This document shows, piece by piece, positions 53,791 to 62,376 of a stretch of 64,000 nucleotides of DNA. Source of the DNA: Lentisphaerae bacterium ADurb.Bin242 (GTDB lineage Bacteria; Verrucomicrobiota; Lentisphaeria; Victivallales; UBA1829); assembly GCA_002069785.1 (NCBI GenBank), contig MWCA01000003.1, positions 1 to 64,000 of the forward strand, read 5' to 3'. The notes beneath the pieces are model-generated. The model worked only from the letters and a program-made list of their open reading frames with translations, was not told the DNA's origin and searched no databases. How positions within the stretch are numbered: the first letter of the stretch is position 1; each line of letters opens with the position of its first letter. The position numbers and the translations under genes were made by a program.

Positions 53791-55508
53791 CCAAGGACAC
53801 ATCGTCGGCGTAAACGGCAACATGCTGACCGTCGAATTCGATACCGCCGTGACACAAAACGAAGTGGCCTACGCAATCCTGGGTGAGGTTCGGCTCAAGG
53901 CCGAGGTGATCCGCGTCCGGGGACAGCGCGCCGACCTTCAGGTGTTCGAAGATACCGGCGGGCTCAAAATCGGCGACACCATCGAATTCACCAACCATCT
54001 TCTGAGCGTGGAGCTCGGGCCCGGACTGCTCTCCAAGGTCTTTGACGGCCTCCAGAACCCCCTCGACAAGCTGGCCGAAAAAGCGGGCTTCTTCCTCCGG
54101 CGCGGCCTTTACATGAATCCCCTCGACAATGAATCCGCCTGGGAGTTCACCCCGATCGCCAGGCCCGGCGATATTCTTTCCGCCGGTGACCGGGTCGGCT
54201 CCGTCCCGGAAGGCATCTTCCGGCATTATATCATGCTCCCCTTCTCGTTTCAGGGGACCTGGGAAGCGGTATCCGTTGTTCCCGCCGGGAAATACAGGCT
54301 TCAGGAGTGCGTGGCGAAAGTGAAAAACGCCCGCGGCGAGGAGCGGGACGTGATCATGGTCCAGAAGTGGCCGGTCAAGATTCCGATCTCCTGTTATAAG
54401 GAAAAGCTCATGCCGGTCAATCCCCTGATCACCCAGCAGCGGATCGTCGACACCTTCTTCCCGGTCGCCCAGGGCGGAACCTTCTGCACTCCCGGGCCGT
54501 TCGGCGCGGGCAAGACCGTCCTTCAGCACGCCATCAGCCGGCACGCCGAGGCGGACGTGGTGATTATTGCCGCCTGCGGCGAGCGCGCGGGCGAAGTCGT
54601 GGATATCCTCCGGGAGTTTCCGCATCTGGAGGACCCCCGCACCGGCAAGAGCCTGATGGACCGCTCGATCATCATCTGCAACACCAGCTCGATGCCGGTG
54701 GCGGCCCGTGAAGCATCCGTCTATACCGCCGCGACGCTGGCCGAATATTACCGCCAGATGGGACTCAACGTCCTGCTTCTGGCCGACTCCACTTCCCGAT
54801 GGGCGCAGGCCCTCCGTGAAATGTCCGGACGTCTGGAAGAGATCCCCGGCGAGGAGGCGTTTCCCGCCTATCTCGAATCCCTGATCGCCGGCTTTTACGA
54901 GCGCGCCGGACTGGTCGTCCTCAACGATGGCTCCAAAGGCTCCATCACGATCGGCGGCTCGGTCAGCCCCGCCGAGTGCGCGTAGGCGGCGTGACGCGTC
55001 GTGAAAATCAGTCCGAATTCCCAGGTTCCAGGGGGGGGTCGTCCGTTCGGACCGCCGCCGCTACCCCGCCATCAACCCCCTCGACAGCTGGAGCAAGTAT
55101 CCCAGCATCATCGATGCCTCCGCCCTCGCCTTTGCACGCGGAATTCTCCGCCGCGGCAGCGAAGTCAACCAGATGATGAAGGTGGTCGGCGAGGAAGGCA
55201 CCACCACGGATGATTTCGTGATTTACCTCAAGAGCGAGTTCCTGGATTTCGTCTATCTCCAGCAGAATACCTTCGACAAAGTGGACGGCGCCACCAGCCG
55301 GGAGCGTCAGGTCCATGGGTTCGCCGAGGTCATGAAGGTGCTGAAAACCAGGTTCTGGTTCGAAGACAAGGAGGCGGCCCGCCGCTACTTCCTGGAACTG
55401 CGTCTGATTTTCACCGATCTGAATTATGCCGAATTCAAGAGCGAGAAATTCACCGGACTCGAACAGAAAATGAAGGCAAAAATCAGCGAAAGGGCCGAAA
55501 ATGCGTAA
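53771..55508 (+). pseudogene. atpA: V/A-type ATPase catalytic subunit A, reading frame broken
   Basis: The first 404 residues read in one frame (QRIVDTFFPVAQGG, P-loop GPFGAGKT, LLADSTSRWAQALREM, ITIGGSVSPAE) and end at a TAG at 54983. The conserved C-terminal part resumes in another frame from about 55044 (RSDRRRYPAINPLDSWSKYP ... SERAENA) to 55508. Between them ~80 bases do not encode the expected GGNFEEPVTQATL...GAFCGLSRA segment in any frame and contain a run of eight G. Downstream genes are intact, so the break is either a sequence/assembly error or a real loss. Normal length would be ~580 residues. Confidence 0.75.
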
Positions 55509-56802
55509 GGTTTACCATAAAATCATCCAGATTGCCGGAAACGTCATCACGGTGGAAGCCGACAATGTCGCCTACAACGACCTTGCGGAAGTCACCAGTG
55601 CGCGCGGGACTTCGCTGGCCCAGGTCATCCGCCTTCAGGACAGCAAAGTCTTCCTCCAGGTTTTCACCGGTTCCCGCGGGATCAGCACGGGCGACGAGGT
55701 CCGTTTCCTCGGACATCCCATGCGCGTTTCGTCCTCCGACAGCCTTCTCGGGCGTATTTTCACCGGTGCCGGACGCCCCCGCGACGGGCGTCCGCCGATC
55801 AGCGACAGCCTGATCGACATCGGCGGTCCTTCCGTGAATCCGTGGAAACGCATCATTCCCCGCAAGATGATCCGCACGGGCATCCCGATGATCGACGTTT
55901 TCAACACGCTGGTCGAATCGCAGAAGCTCCCGATCTTTTCCGTGGCGGGCGAACCCTACAATGAGCTTCTCGCCCGCATTGCAATGCAGGCCGAGGTCGA
56001 CATCATCATTCTCGGCGGCATGGGCCTCAAATACGACGACTATCTCAAGTTCCGCAACACCCTCGACGAACACGGCGCGCTCTCCCGTTCGGTCCTCTTC
56101 GTCCATACCGCGTCCGACCCGATCGTGGAATGCCTCCTGGTCCCCGACATGTGCCTCGCGGTCGCCGAACAGTACGCCCTCCGCAAGAAACGGGTCCTGG
56201 TGCTGCTGTCTGACATGACCAACTTCGCCGACGCCCTCAAGGAGATCGCCATCACCATGGAGCAGATTCCTTCCAACCGGGGCTATCCGGGTGACCTTTA
56301 CAGCCAGTTTGCCGCCCGGTATGAAAAGGCGGTCGACTTCGATGACGCCGGCTCCATCACGATTCTCGCGGTCACCACCATGCCCGGCGACGACGTGACC
56401 CATCCCGTTCCCGACAACACCGGCTACATCACCGAAGGCCAGTTTTACCTCCGCAACGGCCGCATCGAGCCGTTCGGTTCGCTCAGCCGCCTCAAACAGC
56501 AGGTCAACGGCAGAACCCGCGGAGACCACCGTGTCATCATGGATACGATGATCCGTTTCTATGCGGATTTCAAGGAAACCCTCGAAAAGCAGTCCATGGG
56601 ATTCCAGATGAGCGCGTGGGACAGGAAACTTCTGAAATACGGAGCCCTTTTCGAGTCGGAGATGATGGATCTTTCCGTGAACATCCCTCTCGAGGAAGCG
56701 CTCGACCTGGGCTGGAAAATTCTTTCGGACTGTTTCGACAAAACCGAAACCGGCATCAAAACCGACCTGATCAACGAATTCTGGCCGAAAAACGTGCAAT
56801 GA
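55501..56802 (+). CDS. atpB: V/A-type ATPase subunit B (regulatory)
   Basis: A 433-residue non-catalytic subunit that alternates with A in the head hexamer. Motifs: [57 protein letters not shown] in place of a complete Walker [33 protein letters not shown] and [20 protein letters not shown]. Starts inside the last codons of the atpA frame (8-base overlap). Confidence 0.95.
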   Translation: MRKVYHKIIQIAGNVITVEADNVAYNDLAEVTSARGTSLAQVIRLQDSKVFLQVFTGSRGISTGDEVRFLGHPMRVSSSDSLLGRIFTGAGRPRDGRPPISDSLIDIGGPSVNPWKRIIPRKMIRTGIPMIDVFNTLVESQKLPIFSVAGEPYNELLARIAMQAEVDIIILGGMGLKYDDYLKFRNTLDEHGALSRSVLFVHTASDPIVECLLVPDMCLAVAEQYALRKKRVLVLLSDMTNFADALKEIAITMEQIPSNRGYPGDLYSQFAARYEKAVDFDDAGSITILAVTTMPGDDVTHPVPDNTGYITEGQFYLRNGRIEPFGSLSRLKQQVNGRTRGDHRVIMDTMIRFYADFKETLEKQSMGFQMSAWDRKLLKYGALFESEMMDLSVNIPLEEALDLGWKILSDCFDKTETGIKTDLINEFWPKNVQ

Positions 56803-56821
56803 CCGTTCGGGGGAGTGAATC

Positions 56822-57430
56822 ATGGCAAAAGTCAAACTGACGAAAACCGCGCTCAAGCAGCAAAGGGACAACCTGAAGCAGTTCCTGCGCTTCCTGCCCA
56901 CCCTCCAGTTGAAAAAACAGCAGCTTCAGGTGGAGATGCGCCAGTGTCTGGAACATATCGCCCGGAACGAGGAGCACGAACGGCAGGGCAAGAAGGCGAT
57001 CGCTTCGTGGATCGGGCTTTTCGGCTCCGAAAAGGAGGCTCTCCGGGTGGCGGATGCGGTGCGGATTCAGAAGATCGATACCGATTTCCTGAATATTGCC
57101 GGTGTGGAGGTTCCCCGTTTTCAGGGAGTGGTGTTTGAAAACCGGCCTTATGACCTTTTCCTGGAAGACCTCTGGTTCGACGATGCCGTGGCGGCGGTCA
57201 AGAGGATCGTGGAGCTCCGGATCGAACGGGCGATCGTCCGCCGACAGTTCGACCTGATCCGGCAGGAACTCCTGGTCACCACCCAGCGGGTGAACCTCTT
57301 CGAGAAGATCAAGATTCCGGAATGCCGGGAGAACATCCGCACCATTCAAATCTATCTCGGCGACATGGACACCAGTTCCGTGGCCCGCTCCAAGATCGCC
57401 AAGAAGAAGCTCCGGGAGGCCGTGGCATGA
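56822..57430 (+). CDS. atpD: V/A-type ATPase subunit D (central rotor stalk)
   Basis: A 202-residue protein. KVKLTKTALKQQRDNLKQFL opens a long antiparallel coiled coil and the C-terminus (QRVNLFEKIKIPECRENIRT, then IQIYLGDMDTSSVARSKIAK) closes it, as in NtpD. GGGAG before the ATG, 19 bases after atpB. Its stop overlaps the start of the subunit I gene. Confidence 0.92.
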   Translation: MAKVKLTKTALKQQRDNLKQFLRFLPTLQLKKQQLQVEMRQCLEHIARNEEHERQGKKAIASWIGLFGSEKEALRVADAVRIQKIDTDFLNIAGVEVPRFQGVVFENRPYDLFLEDLWFDDAVAAVKRIVELRIERAIVRRQFDLIRQELLVTTQRVNLFEKIKIPECRENIRTIQIYLGDMDTSSVARSKIAKKKLREAVA

Positions 57431-59289
57431 TTGTTCCAATGAAAAAAATCACGCTCCTGTGCCTGGATTCCGAACGCGTCGCCGCGCTGGAAAAACTGCG
57501 CGGCCTCGGCGTGATGCACGTGGATCTGGCTTCCCGGGTCGAGTCTGAAAGCGTCGCCGTCCTTTCTCAGGCGATTGCCGATGCCGCAAAAGCCCGCAAT
57601 ATTCTTACCACTCCCAGGAAAACCGGAAAGCACCCGGAGGAGAACCGGACGGGGAAGGAAGTCCTGAAGGAAACGCTTGCCCTGGTGGAAGCCAAAGCCC
57701 GTTTGGAAAAACGGCGGGACTCTTTATTGAGGGACATCGAGAGGCTTTCCAGATGGGGAGATTTCTCCCCCGCTTTGGTGGAATCGATCCGCCGGGGCGG
57801 AATTTTCGTGTATTTCTGCGAATCTTACCGGGATGCCTATCATGCGCTCGACGTGCCGGAATATGCCGTCCGGCAAATCGTGAATGTATTCAGCGGCGAG
57901 GTTTGTTTCCTGCTGGTTTCCCCGCGGGCTCTGGACGAATCGGCTTTCCCTGTGGTGAAGCTGCCGGAAGCGTCGCTCTCGGAGCTGAATGTTCAACTGG
58001 AAAAGGTCCGGTTTGAAATTCACGCCATGGACTCCCGCCTGGATGTATTGGCCCATTCCATACGGAAGCTCAAGGAATACATCCGGGAACTGAAGGTGGA
58101 ATACGAGTTTGCCTTGAACCGTGACGGAATGACGGCTTCGGGCAGCATCGCCTACATCGGCGGATATGTGCCGGTTCCGGCGATGCCGGAGTTGACCGCC
58201 GCCGCCCACTCCGCCGGCTGGGGCCTTCAGATCGAGGACCCCGATCCGGACGACAGGCGGGTGCCCACCCTCATTCAGAAGCCGAAATGGATGAAAATCA
58301 TCGATCCGCTGTTCGATTTCATCGGCATTGCCCCCGGATACCGGGAACCGGACGTTACGATTTTCTTCCTGATCGCCTTCCCGATCTTCTTCGGAATGCT
58401 GATCGGAGACTTCGCCTACGGATTCCTCTTTTTCACGACGGGCATTCTCTGCAAATATCTCTTCCGCAAAAACGAAGCGGCGCAGATGCCGCTGAACCTC
58501 CTGATGATGCTTTCGGTCTTTTCCATGATCTGGGGCCTCCTGACGGGCTCCTGCCTGGGATTGCCGCGCGACATTCTCCCGCGGTTCCTGCAAGGGTTGG
58601 ATTTTCTGGCCGAACCGGCGAAAAGCCCGGCCGCCCGCGCCCTGGCGGAGAGACTTCATATCGACAATCCGGCTGACCTGACCAACAAATATGTCCAGTG
58701 GTTCTGTTTCCTGCTGGCGGCGCTGCATCTTTCGTCCGCGCGAATCTACAAGAATATTCTGGAATTCCGCAACTGGCGGAGCTTCGGGAACCTCGGCTGG
58801 GCTTCTCTGATCTGGGGCAACTTCTTCACCGCGGTGAACCTGATCGTTTTTCCGGGAACCTTCCCGAAATATGTCGGTTTCGCTCTGTACGGGGTCGGGT
58901 TTGTGCTGATTGTCGCGACTATTTCGGGAGAAGCGGCATTGAACTTGCCTTTTGCGATCGTCGGCAGTTTTGTGGACGTTCTTTCTTACATCCGTCTGTT
59001 CGCGGTGGGACTTTCCGGCCTGTATGTCGGCACCTGTTTCAACAACATGGGCAAAATGGTGATGGATGCGCTTCCCGGGAATCTGGTGGTGATCGGGCTC
59101 GCGGGAATGATCCTGGTGGCGCTGGCCGGACATGTTCTGAACATTCTGCTGGGCTTCATGGGCGTGCTGGTTCACGCGGTCCGGTTGAATACGCTGGAGT
59201 TTTCCAATCACATCGATATGCAGTGGACGGGCGTCAACTATCGGCCGTTCGCTGAAAATGATAAGAAGAAATCCGATCAACAAGCATAA
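57427..59289 (+). CDS. atpI: V/A-type ATPase subunit I (membrane stator)
   Basis: About 620 residues from the ATG at 57427, which overlaps the atpD stop (ATGA). The N-terminal ~280 residues are soluble and coiled-coil (IVPMKKITLLCLDSERVAAL, KLKEYIRELKVEYEFALNRD); the C-terminal part has about seven membrane segments, including LIAFPIFFGMLIGDFAYGF and LSYIRLFAVGLSGLYVGTCF, the latter carrying the conserved Arg thought to serve ion passage. Length is shorter than in Methanosarcina or Enterococcus (650+). Confidence 0.93.
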   Translation: MIVPMKKITLLCLDSERVAALEKLRGLGVMHVDLASRVESESVAVLSQAIADAAKARNILTTPRKTGKHPEENRTGKEVLKETLALVEAKARLEKRRDSLLRDIERLSRWGDFSPALVESIRRGGIFVYFCESYRDAYHALDVPEYAVRQIVNVFSGEVCFLLVSPRALDESAFPVVKLPEASLSELNVQLEKVRFEIHAMDSRLDVLAHSIRKLKEYIRELKVEYEFALNRDGMTASGSIAYIGGYVPVPAMPELTAAAHSAGWGLQIEDPDPDDRRVPTLIQKPKWMKIIDPLFDFIGIAPGYREPDVTIFFLIAFPIFFGMLIGDFAYGFLFFTTGILCKYLFRKNEAAQMPLNLLMMLSVFSMIWGLLTGSCLGLPRDILPRFLQGLDFLAEPAKSPAARALAERLHIDNPADLTNKYVQWFCFLLAALHLSSARIYKNILEFRNWRSFGNLGWASLIWGNFFTAVNLIVFPGTFPKYVGFALYGVGFVLIVATISGEAALNLPFAIVGSFVDVLSYIRLFAVGLSGLYVGTCFNNMGKMVMDALPGNLVVIGLAGMILVALAGHVLNILLGFMGVLVHAVRLNTLEFSNHIDMQWTGVNYRPFAENDKKKSDQQA

Positions 59290-59307
59290 AACGAAGGAGA
59301 AAAGAAA

Positions 59308-59871
59308 ATGATTCTCGAAATGGCAGCTCAGGCGGCCGCGACGGCGGCTGCGGCGGGTCCGGATGCTCAGCAGGCGGCGGTCTACACCCAGGAACACATG
59401 AAGTATTTCTTTCAGGCGATGACCTATGCGGGCGCCTTTGCCACGATCGGGTTCGCCGCCGTGGGAGCTTCTTACGGTTGCGGCGTCGCTTCCGCTTCGG
59501 CCGTCGGCGCATGGAAAAAATGCTATTCTCAGAACAAACCGGCTCCGTTCCAGCTGCTGGTGTTCGCGGGCGCGCCTCTTTCCCAGGTCATTTACGGCAT
59601 GATTGTCATGTTCGTCATCCTGGGCAAGGCGAGTGCGACCCAGGCGGCATGGATGGTCTATGTGACTGTGGGCGTCGTCGGGGGGATTGCCCTGGGGATG
59701 TCTTCCATCTGGCAGGGGATCGTCTGTGCGGCGGCGTGCGACGCCTTTGCCGAGAACGGAAAAGGATTCACCAACCAGCTGATGGTCGTGGGAATGGTCG
59801 AAACCATCGCTATTTTCGTGATGGCGTTCTCGATCGTGCTGGTCGGCCAGGTGGGCGCGGGAATCCTCTGA
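59308..59871 (+). CDS. atpK: V/A-type ATPase proteolipid subunit K
   Basis: A 187-residue, four-helix proteolipid (duplicated hairpin) forming the membrane ring. Ion-site residues of the Na+ ATPase of Enterococcus hirae have counterparts: PLSQVIYG (Ser92, Gln93; there Thr64, Gln65), SSIWQGIVCAAA (Gln136; there Gln110) and GMVETIAIF (Glu165; there Glu139). This favours Na+ over H+ coupling, though the evidence is homology only. The 3' third of the gene is duplicated at 62222-62320. The ~190 bases after the stop hold no further gene before the AT-rich insert. Confidence 0.92.
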   Translation: MILEMAAQAAATAAAAGPDAQQAAVYTQEHMKYFFQAMTYAGAFATIGFAAVGASYGCGVASASAVGAWKKCYSQNKPAPFQLLVFAGAPLSQVIYGMIVMFVILGKASATQAAWMVYVTVGVVGGIALGMSSIWQGIVCAAACDAFAENGKGFTNQLMVVGMVETIAIFVMAFSIVLVGQVGAGIL

Positions 59872-60066
59872 GTTTCCCGCGGCCTGATGGCCTGAAAGAC
59901 TTTTTCCGGCCGTCGGCAATTCAAAGAGCCCGTAATAAAGTTCGAATTTATGAACAGGTTAACTCGCGTTCCAGCGGGTGAAATACCGAAGCGTTCCATG
60001 CGAAATTGATGCAGGAAAATGGCCGGATGAAAATCAGGCCGGCCCACCCGAAAAAAAAGGCATTGC

Positions 60067-60082
60067 CATGAATGGTACCGTT
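60067..60082 (+). repeat. module-edge motif, copy 1
   Basis: CATGAATGGTACCGTT. Near-identical copies occur on the minus strand at 60902-60917 and 62164-62179 within the insert. In copies 1 and 3 the motif encodes MNGTV in an open frame. Confidence 0.55.
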
Positions 60083-60097
60083 TTTTTAGGAGACAAT

Positions 60098-60808
60098 ATG
60101 GATATAACAGACGCTCTAAAATCTAAATTAGACCTTGCCATCGAAAAACTTCATAATCCTTTTGAGAGGCAATTTGTTGCTTCACAAATAAATGTCAATG
60201 AACGTATAATTATTCAACAGTGTCCGTTTCCTTATCAATATTTCTTTGAACATTCAAATGGAGGATATTCAAAATATTACGCTCGGCATCTCTATGGCTA
60301 TTCGCCGGAACCAGGGCATAATGTCTTTTCCATGAATAATCATAATTTATGGAAAAAATATTATGGACTTACTGAAAATGATTTTTGTTTTGCGGAAACC
60401 ATAACCGGGAATCAACATTTTTTTAAACTAAATTCCGATGATTCCGCTATATATAGGCTTTATATAGAAACCGGCACCATCGAAAAAGAATACGATGATT
60501 TTTCAGAGTTTTTAATCAGCGAATATTCGGACATCTCTCCGCATGAGTCAGATGTATATATATATGAAGAAGTTAAAAAGATTCGAGGAGAAGCATCTTT
60601 GTATCCTATTCATATCGGTTGTATACAACCCGTTCTCCTTGGCGGGTCGGAACTCGACAGTTCTAATTATGATTATATCGACCCGTTAACGCACCTGAGC
60701 ATTTGTGGACAGCTTTATTCTCAACTGGAAAAAATGAAACATGGAATAATCGTTAAGAATGTCTCCATTGATCCTGATACTATGGAGATTTCAATCGAAA
60801 TAGAATAG
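60098..60808 (+). CDS. SUKH (SMI1/KNR4-like) protein, possible toxin-immunity protein
   Basis: A 236-residue cytoplasmic protein from ATG 60098 (AGGAGACAAT ahead); the ATG at 60068 lacks a site. Central motifs FFEHSNGGYSKYY, then DFCFAETITGNQHFFKL and IYRLYIETGTIEKEYDDFSE, followed by FLISEYSD, match the SUKH fold: helix with NGG, strand with acidic residue, xxYRLxxxTG, D-F-xx-FL. SUKH proteins are typical immunity proteins of contact-dependent nuclease toxins. No toxin core gene was identified next to it. Codon use is AT-rich, unlike the neighbours, consistent with acquisition. Confidence 0.6.
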   Translation: MDITDALKSKLDLAIEKLHNPFERQFVASQINVNERIIIQQCPFPYQYFFEHSNGGYSKYYARHLYGYSPEPGHNVFSMNNHNLWKKYYGLTENDFCFAETITGNQHFFKLNSDDSAIYRLYIETGTIEKEYDDFSEFLISEYSDISPHESDVYIYEEVKKIRGEASLYPIHIGCIQPVLLGGSELDSSNYDYIDPLTHLSICGQLYSQLEKMKHGIIVKNVSIDPDTMEISIEIE

Positions 60809-60832
60809 AGAAACTAATCTATCGTGTCATTT

Positions 60833-60925
60833 ATGGGAAGTGATTTAACATGAAAACCGTGCTATTCATAGGAAGTCACTGAACAGAACGAAAAGGGGAG
60901 AAACGGTGTCATTCGTGAATGGGAA
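60833..60925 (+). repeat. degenerate short repeats between the SUKH gene and the next module
   Basis: Variants of CGTG-T/C-CATT-T/C-ATGGGAAGTGA occur at 60833, 60858 and 60904. The last copy overlaps an AACGGT/ACCGTT stem followed by TTTTTT (60902-60935), which could terminate the SUKH transcript. Confidence 0.45.
60902..60917 (-). repeat. module-edge motif, copy 2
   Basis: On the minus strand CACGAATGACACCGTT, related to CATGAATGGTACCGTT at 60067. Confidence 0.5.
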
Positions 60926-60986
60926 CCGTTTTTTCTCGCACGCCCGCTTTGCGGACGGCCGCAAAACGGTTTTACACTATAACGGC

Positions 60987-61012
60987 TCAAGGGGGGTATT
61001 TGCTCCCCTTGA
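60987..61012. other. hairpin ahead of the 61036 frame
   Basis: TCAAGGGG and CCCCTTGA pair around a 10-base loop, ending 24 bases before the next ATG. No T run, so more likely a regulatory structure than a terminator. Confidence 0.4.
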
Positions 61013-61035
61013 ATGAAATTAAGGAGGTAATCAAG

Positions 61036-61212
61036 ATGACAGAACTTAATGTTACTGCAATTAAATATTTCGAGAATAAAGTTATTTTACTTGGTGAGTT
61101 TAAGAGCATCAAGTTCTTTTTTGATCTTCTCGTAATATTCTCGTCTTGCTTTATTCGGTTTTTGATCATTGATGATTTTCATTTTACTCAAATATTTTTC
61201 GGCATTTTGTAA
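61036..61212 (+). pseudogene. truncated 58-codon gene start
   Basis: A very strong ribosome site (AAGGAGG) precedes the ATG at 61036. The first ~20 codons (TELNVTAIKYFENKVILLGE) look natural; after that the frame runs antisense through the end of the lipoprotein gene (61087-61932) and is hydrophobic. This suggests the 5' end of a gene cut off when the downstream module was inserted. Confidence 0.4.
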
Positions 61213-61932
61213 ATCACCCTTATCAATATATGCAAGAGCAAGTTTAGCACAAATCACTGCATGTCTTTGAAGAAGTGGTCCCGCATCAATTATTCTTGTC
61301 TGTTGTTCAATAAAAGAATCAATTTCATTGCCCTGCTTGATAACCATTTGCAAATCAGGACCATCCCAAAATTTATTATCAGAAACTTCTAAATATTTTT
61401 TATAATATTCCGACGCTTTTCCATAGCGGTCTACACTGTAATGCCGTCCCAAATAAAAATATACATCAGGATCAACAATAGACGCATTTGCCATATGGAG
61501 TAGTTCCTCGAGTGAGCGGTCTTCAAATTTATGGTGATATAACTTCCACCCCCCATCCCTTTTCTTGAGGATAAATTGTTTTTGCGGTATTCTCCCCTTG
61601 ATGGGAAAATCAACTATAATGCCAACCTCTGCCATATTGTCATCAATGACTTTTTCGTAGTCGACCTTTAACTTAAGTCCTATTTTATCTAAATCTTTCT
61701 CCGGAGAACTTTTCATCAAATTTCTTACCCATAATTCATTTTTCGGAAAAAAGACAATTGTCTTAATATTATTTGTAGTTTCGTCATTACGAAACTTAAT
61801 GTATAGATTGGCGATTTCAGTAGGAGACATTTCGGATAATGCTTTTGGAGAATTATCACCACAAGAGGTCGCTACTAAGGTCGAAAAAAGAGTCAATAAA
61901 AAAACAAATGGCGTAAAATAGTTTTTTTTCAT
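61087..61932 (-). CDS. lipoprotein with TPR-like repeats, function unknown
   Basis: A 281-residue protein starting at ATG 61932 (GGAGGTTAAA ahead). Residues 1-26 are a signal peptide ending in LVATSCGDN, a plausible lipobox with Cys anchor. Residues ~30-140 resemble a small NTF2-like/DUF4878-type domain (ALSEMSPTEIANLYIKFRND, LKKRDGGWKLYHHK); the C-terminal part has helical repeats (DVYFYLGRHYSVDRYGKASE, AKLALAYIDKGDLQNAEKYL). Membrane-anchored in the periplasm or outer membrane. AT-rich and inverted relative to its neighbours, so recently acquired. Confidence 0.7.
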   Translation of the reverse strand: MKKNYFTPFVFLLTLFSTLVATSCGDNSPKALSEMSPTEIANLYIKFRNDETTNNIKTIVFFPKNELWVRNLMKSSPEKDLDKIGLKLKVDYEKVIDDNMAEVGIIVDFPIKGRIPQKQFILKKRDGGWKLYHHKFEDRSLEELLHMANASIVDPDVYFYLGRHYSVDRYGKASEYYKKYLEVSDNKFWDGPDLQMVIKQGNEIDSFIEQQTRIIDAGPLLQRHAVICAKLALAYIDKGDLQNAEKYLSKMKIINDQKPNKARREYYEKIKKELDALKLTK

Positions 61933-61952
61933 TTTAACCTCCAATGGTGAAT

Positions 61953-61988
61953 CTATACTCTCCAAGGCAAGTTACTTGGAGGGTATAG
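61953..61988. promoter_or_regulatory. 14-bp inverted repeat upstream of the lipoprotein gene
   Basis: CTATACTCTCCAAG and CTTGGAGGGTATAG pair with one G-T around an 8-base loop, 21 bases before the minus-strand ATG. No T run follows on either strand. It could be an operator or a 5' leader structure. Confidence 0.45.
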
Positions 61989-62022
61989 TTACAATGCCAC
62001 AACTATTTTTTTAGTCAAGTTC

Positions 62023-62178
62023 TTATTGAGTTAAATAATGAGTAATTGCTCGTAGTGTACAAGGATCATCCCAATATCCAGTATGACCTATATTTCCTGT
62101 TTTTATTTGTATGATGTCTTGACGATAATATACTGGATATGATGGAAACCGTCCAAAAAGTATAACGGTGCCATTCAT
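62023..62178 (-). pseudogene. 51-codon fragment, possible toxin C-terminal tail
   Basis: Reads MNGTVILFGRFPSYP, then IIQIKTGNIGHTGYWDDPC and RAITHYLTQ before a stop. The compact YWDD/TGYW ending and its position ~90 bases upstream of the lipoprotein gene recall the last residues of a polymorphic toxin followed by its immunity gene. Too short to classify. The first codons come from module-edge motif copy 3. Confidence 0.35.
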
Positions 62179-62179
62179 G
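62164..62179 (-). repeat. module-edge motif, copy 3
   Basis: On the minus strand CATGAATGGCACCGTT, one base different from copy 1. On the plus strand AACGGTGC here also pairs with GCACCGTT 12 bases later. Confidence 0.55.
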
Positions 62180-62221
62180 AGTAGCACCGTTTCTCTGAAT
62201 GGAACGTTTCTTTTTCTTTCC

Positions 62222-62320
62222 AACCAGCTGATGGGCGTGAGGATGGTGGAAACCATCGTCATTTTCGTGATGGCGTTCTCGATCGTGCTGGTCAGTCAGG
62301 TGGGCGCGGCGGCCTTCTAA
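62222..62320 (+). pseudogene. duplicated 3' end of atpK
   Basis: Encodes NQLMGVRMVETIVIFVMAFS and IVLVSQVGAAAF before TAA, matching residues 156-187 of the intact subunit K with several substitutions and a different last few codons. No start and no upstream three helices. Similarity continues past the stop (ATTCAAAGAG-T/C-CCG). It marks the right end of the AT-rich insert. Confidence 0.85.
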
Positions 62321-62376
62321 GATATCGCCGGCCATTCAAAGAGTCCGTGTTTCGCAGGCTTTTTTCAGTTTTTTTC

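Larger units (their letters stand above)
60062..62218. other. AT-rich insert between atpK and its duplicated 3' end
   Basis: About 2.2 kb visibly richer in A and T than the surrounding genes. It contains a SUKH-like gene, degenerate repeats, a short gene start, a lipoprotein gene and a 51-codon fragment. Three copies of a CATGAATGG-type motif mark the edges of the gene modules. The right side joins an atpK 3' fragment with a GTCCG tail also found after the true atpK. Such mosaic islands are common where polymorphic toxin and immunity genes are exchanged; this is interpretation. Confidence 0.6.

Noticed and set aside
57724-59919. 731-codon minus-strand frame
   Set aside because: Antisense to V-ATPase subunits I and K; Arg/His/Gln-rich as expected for a shadow.
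60050-60090. Terminator of the V-ATPase operon at the start of the insert
   Set aside because: A T run is present, but no stable stem immediately precedes it.
62023-62262. Complete 79-codon minus-strand gene
   Set aside because: Its first ~28 codons run antisense through the atpK fragment; only the part from 62178 is plausible, and that as a fragment.
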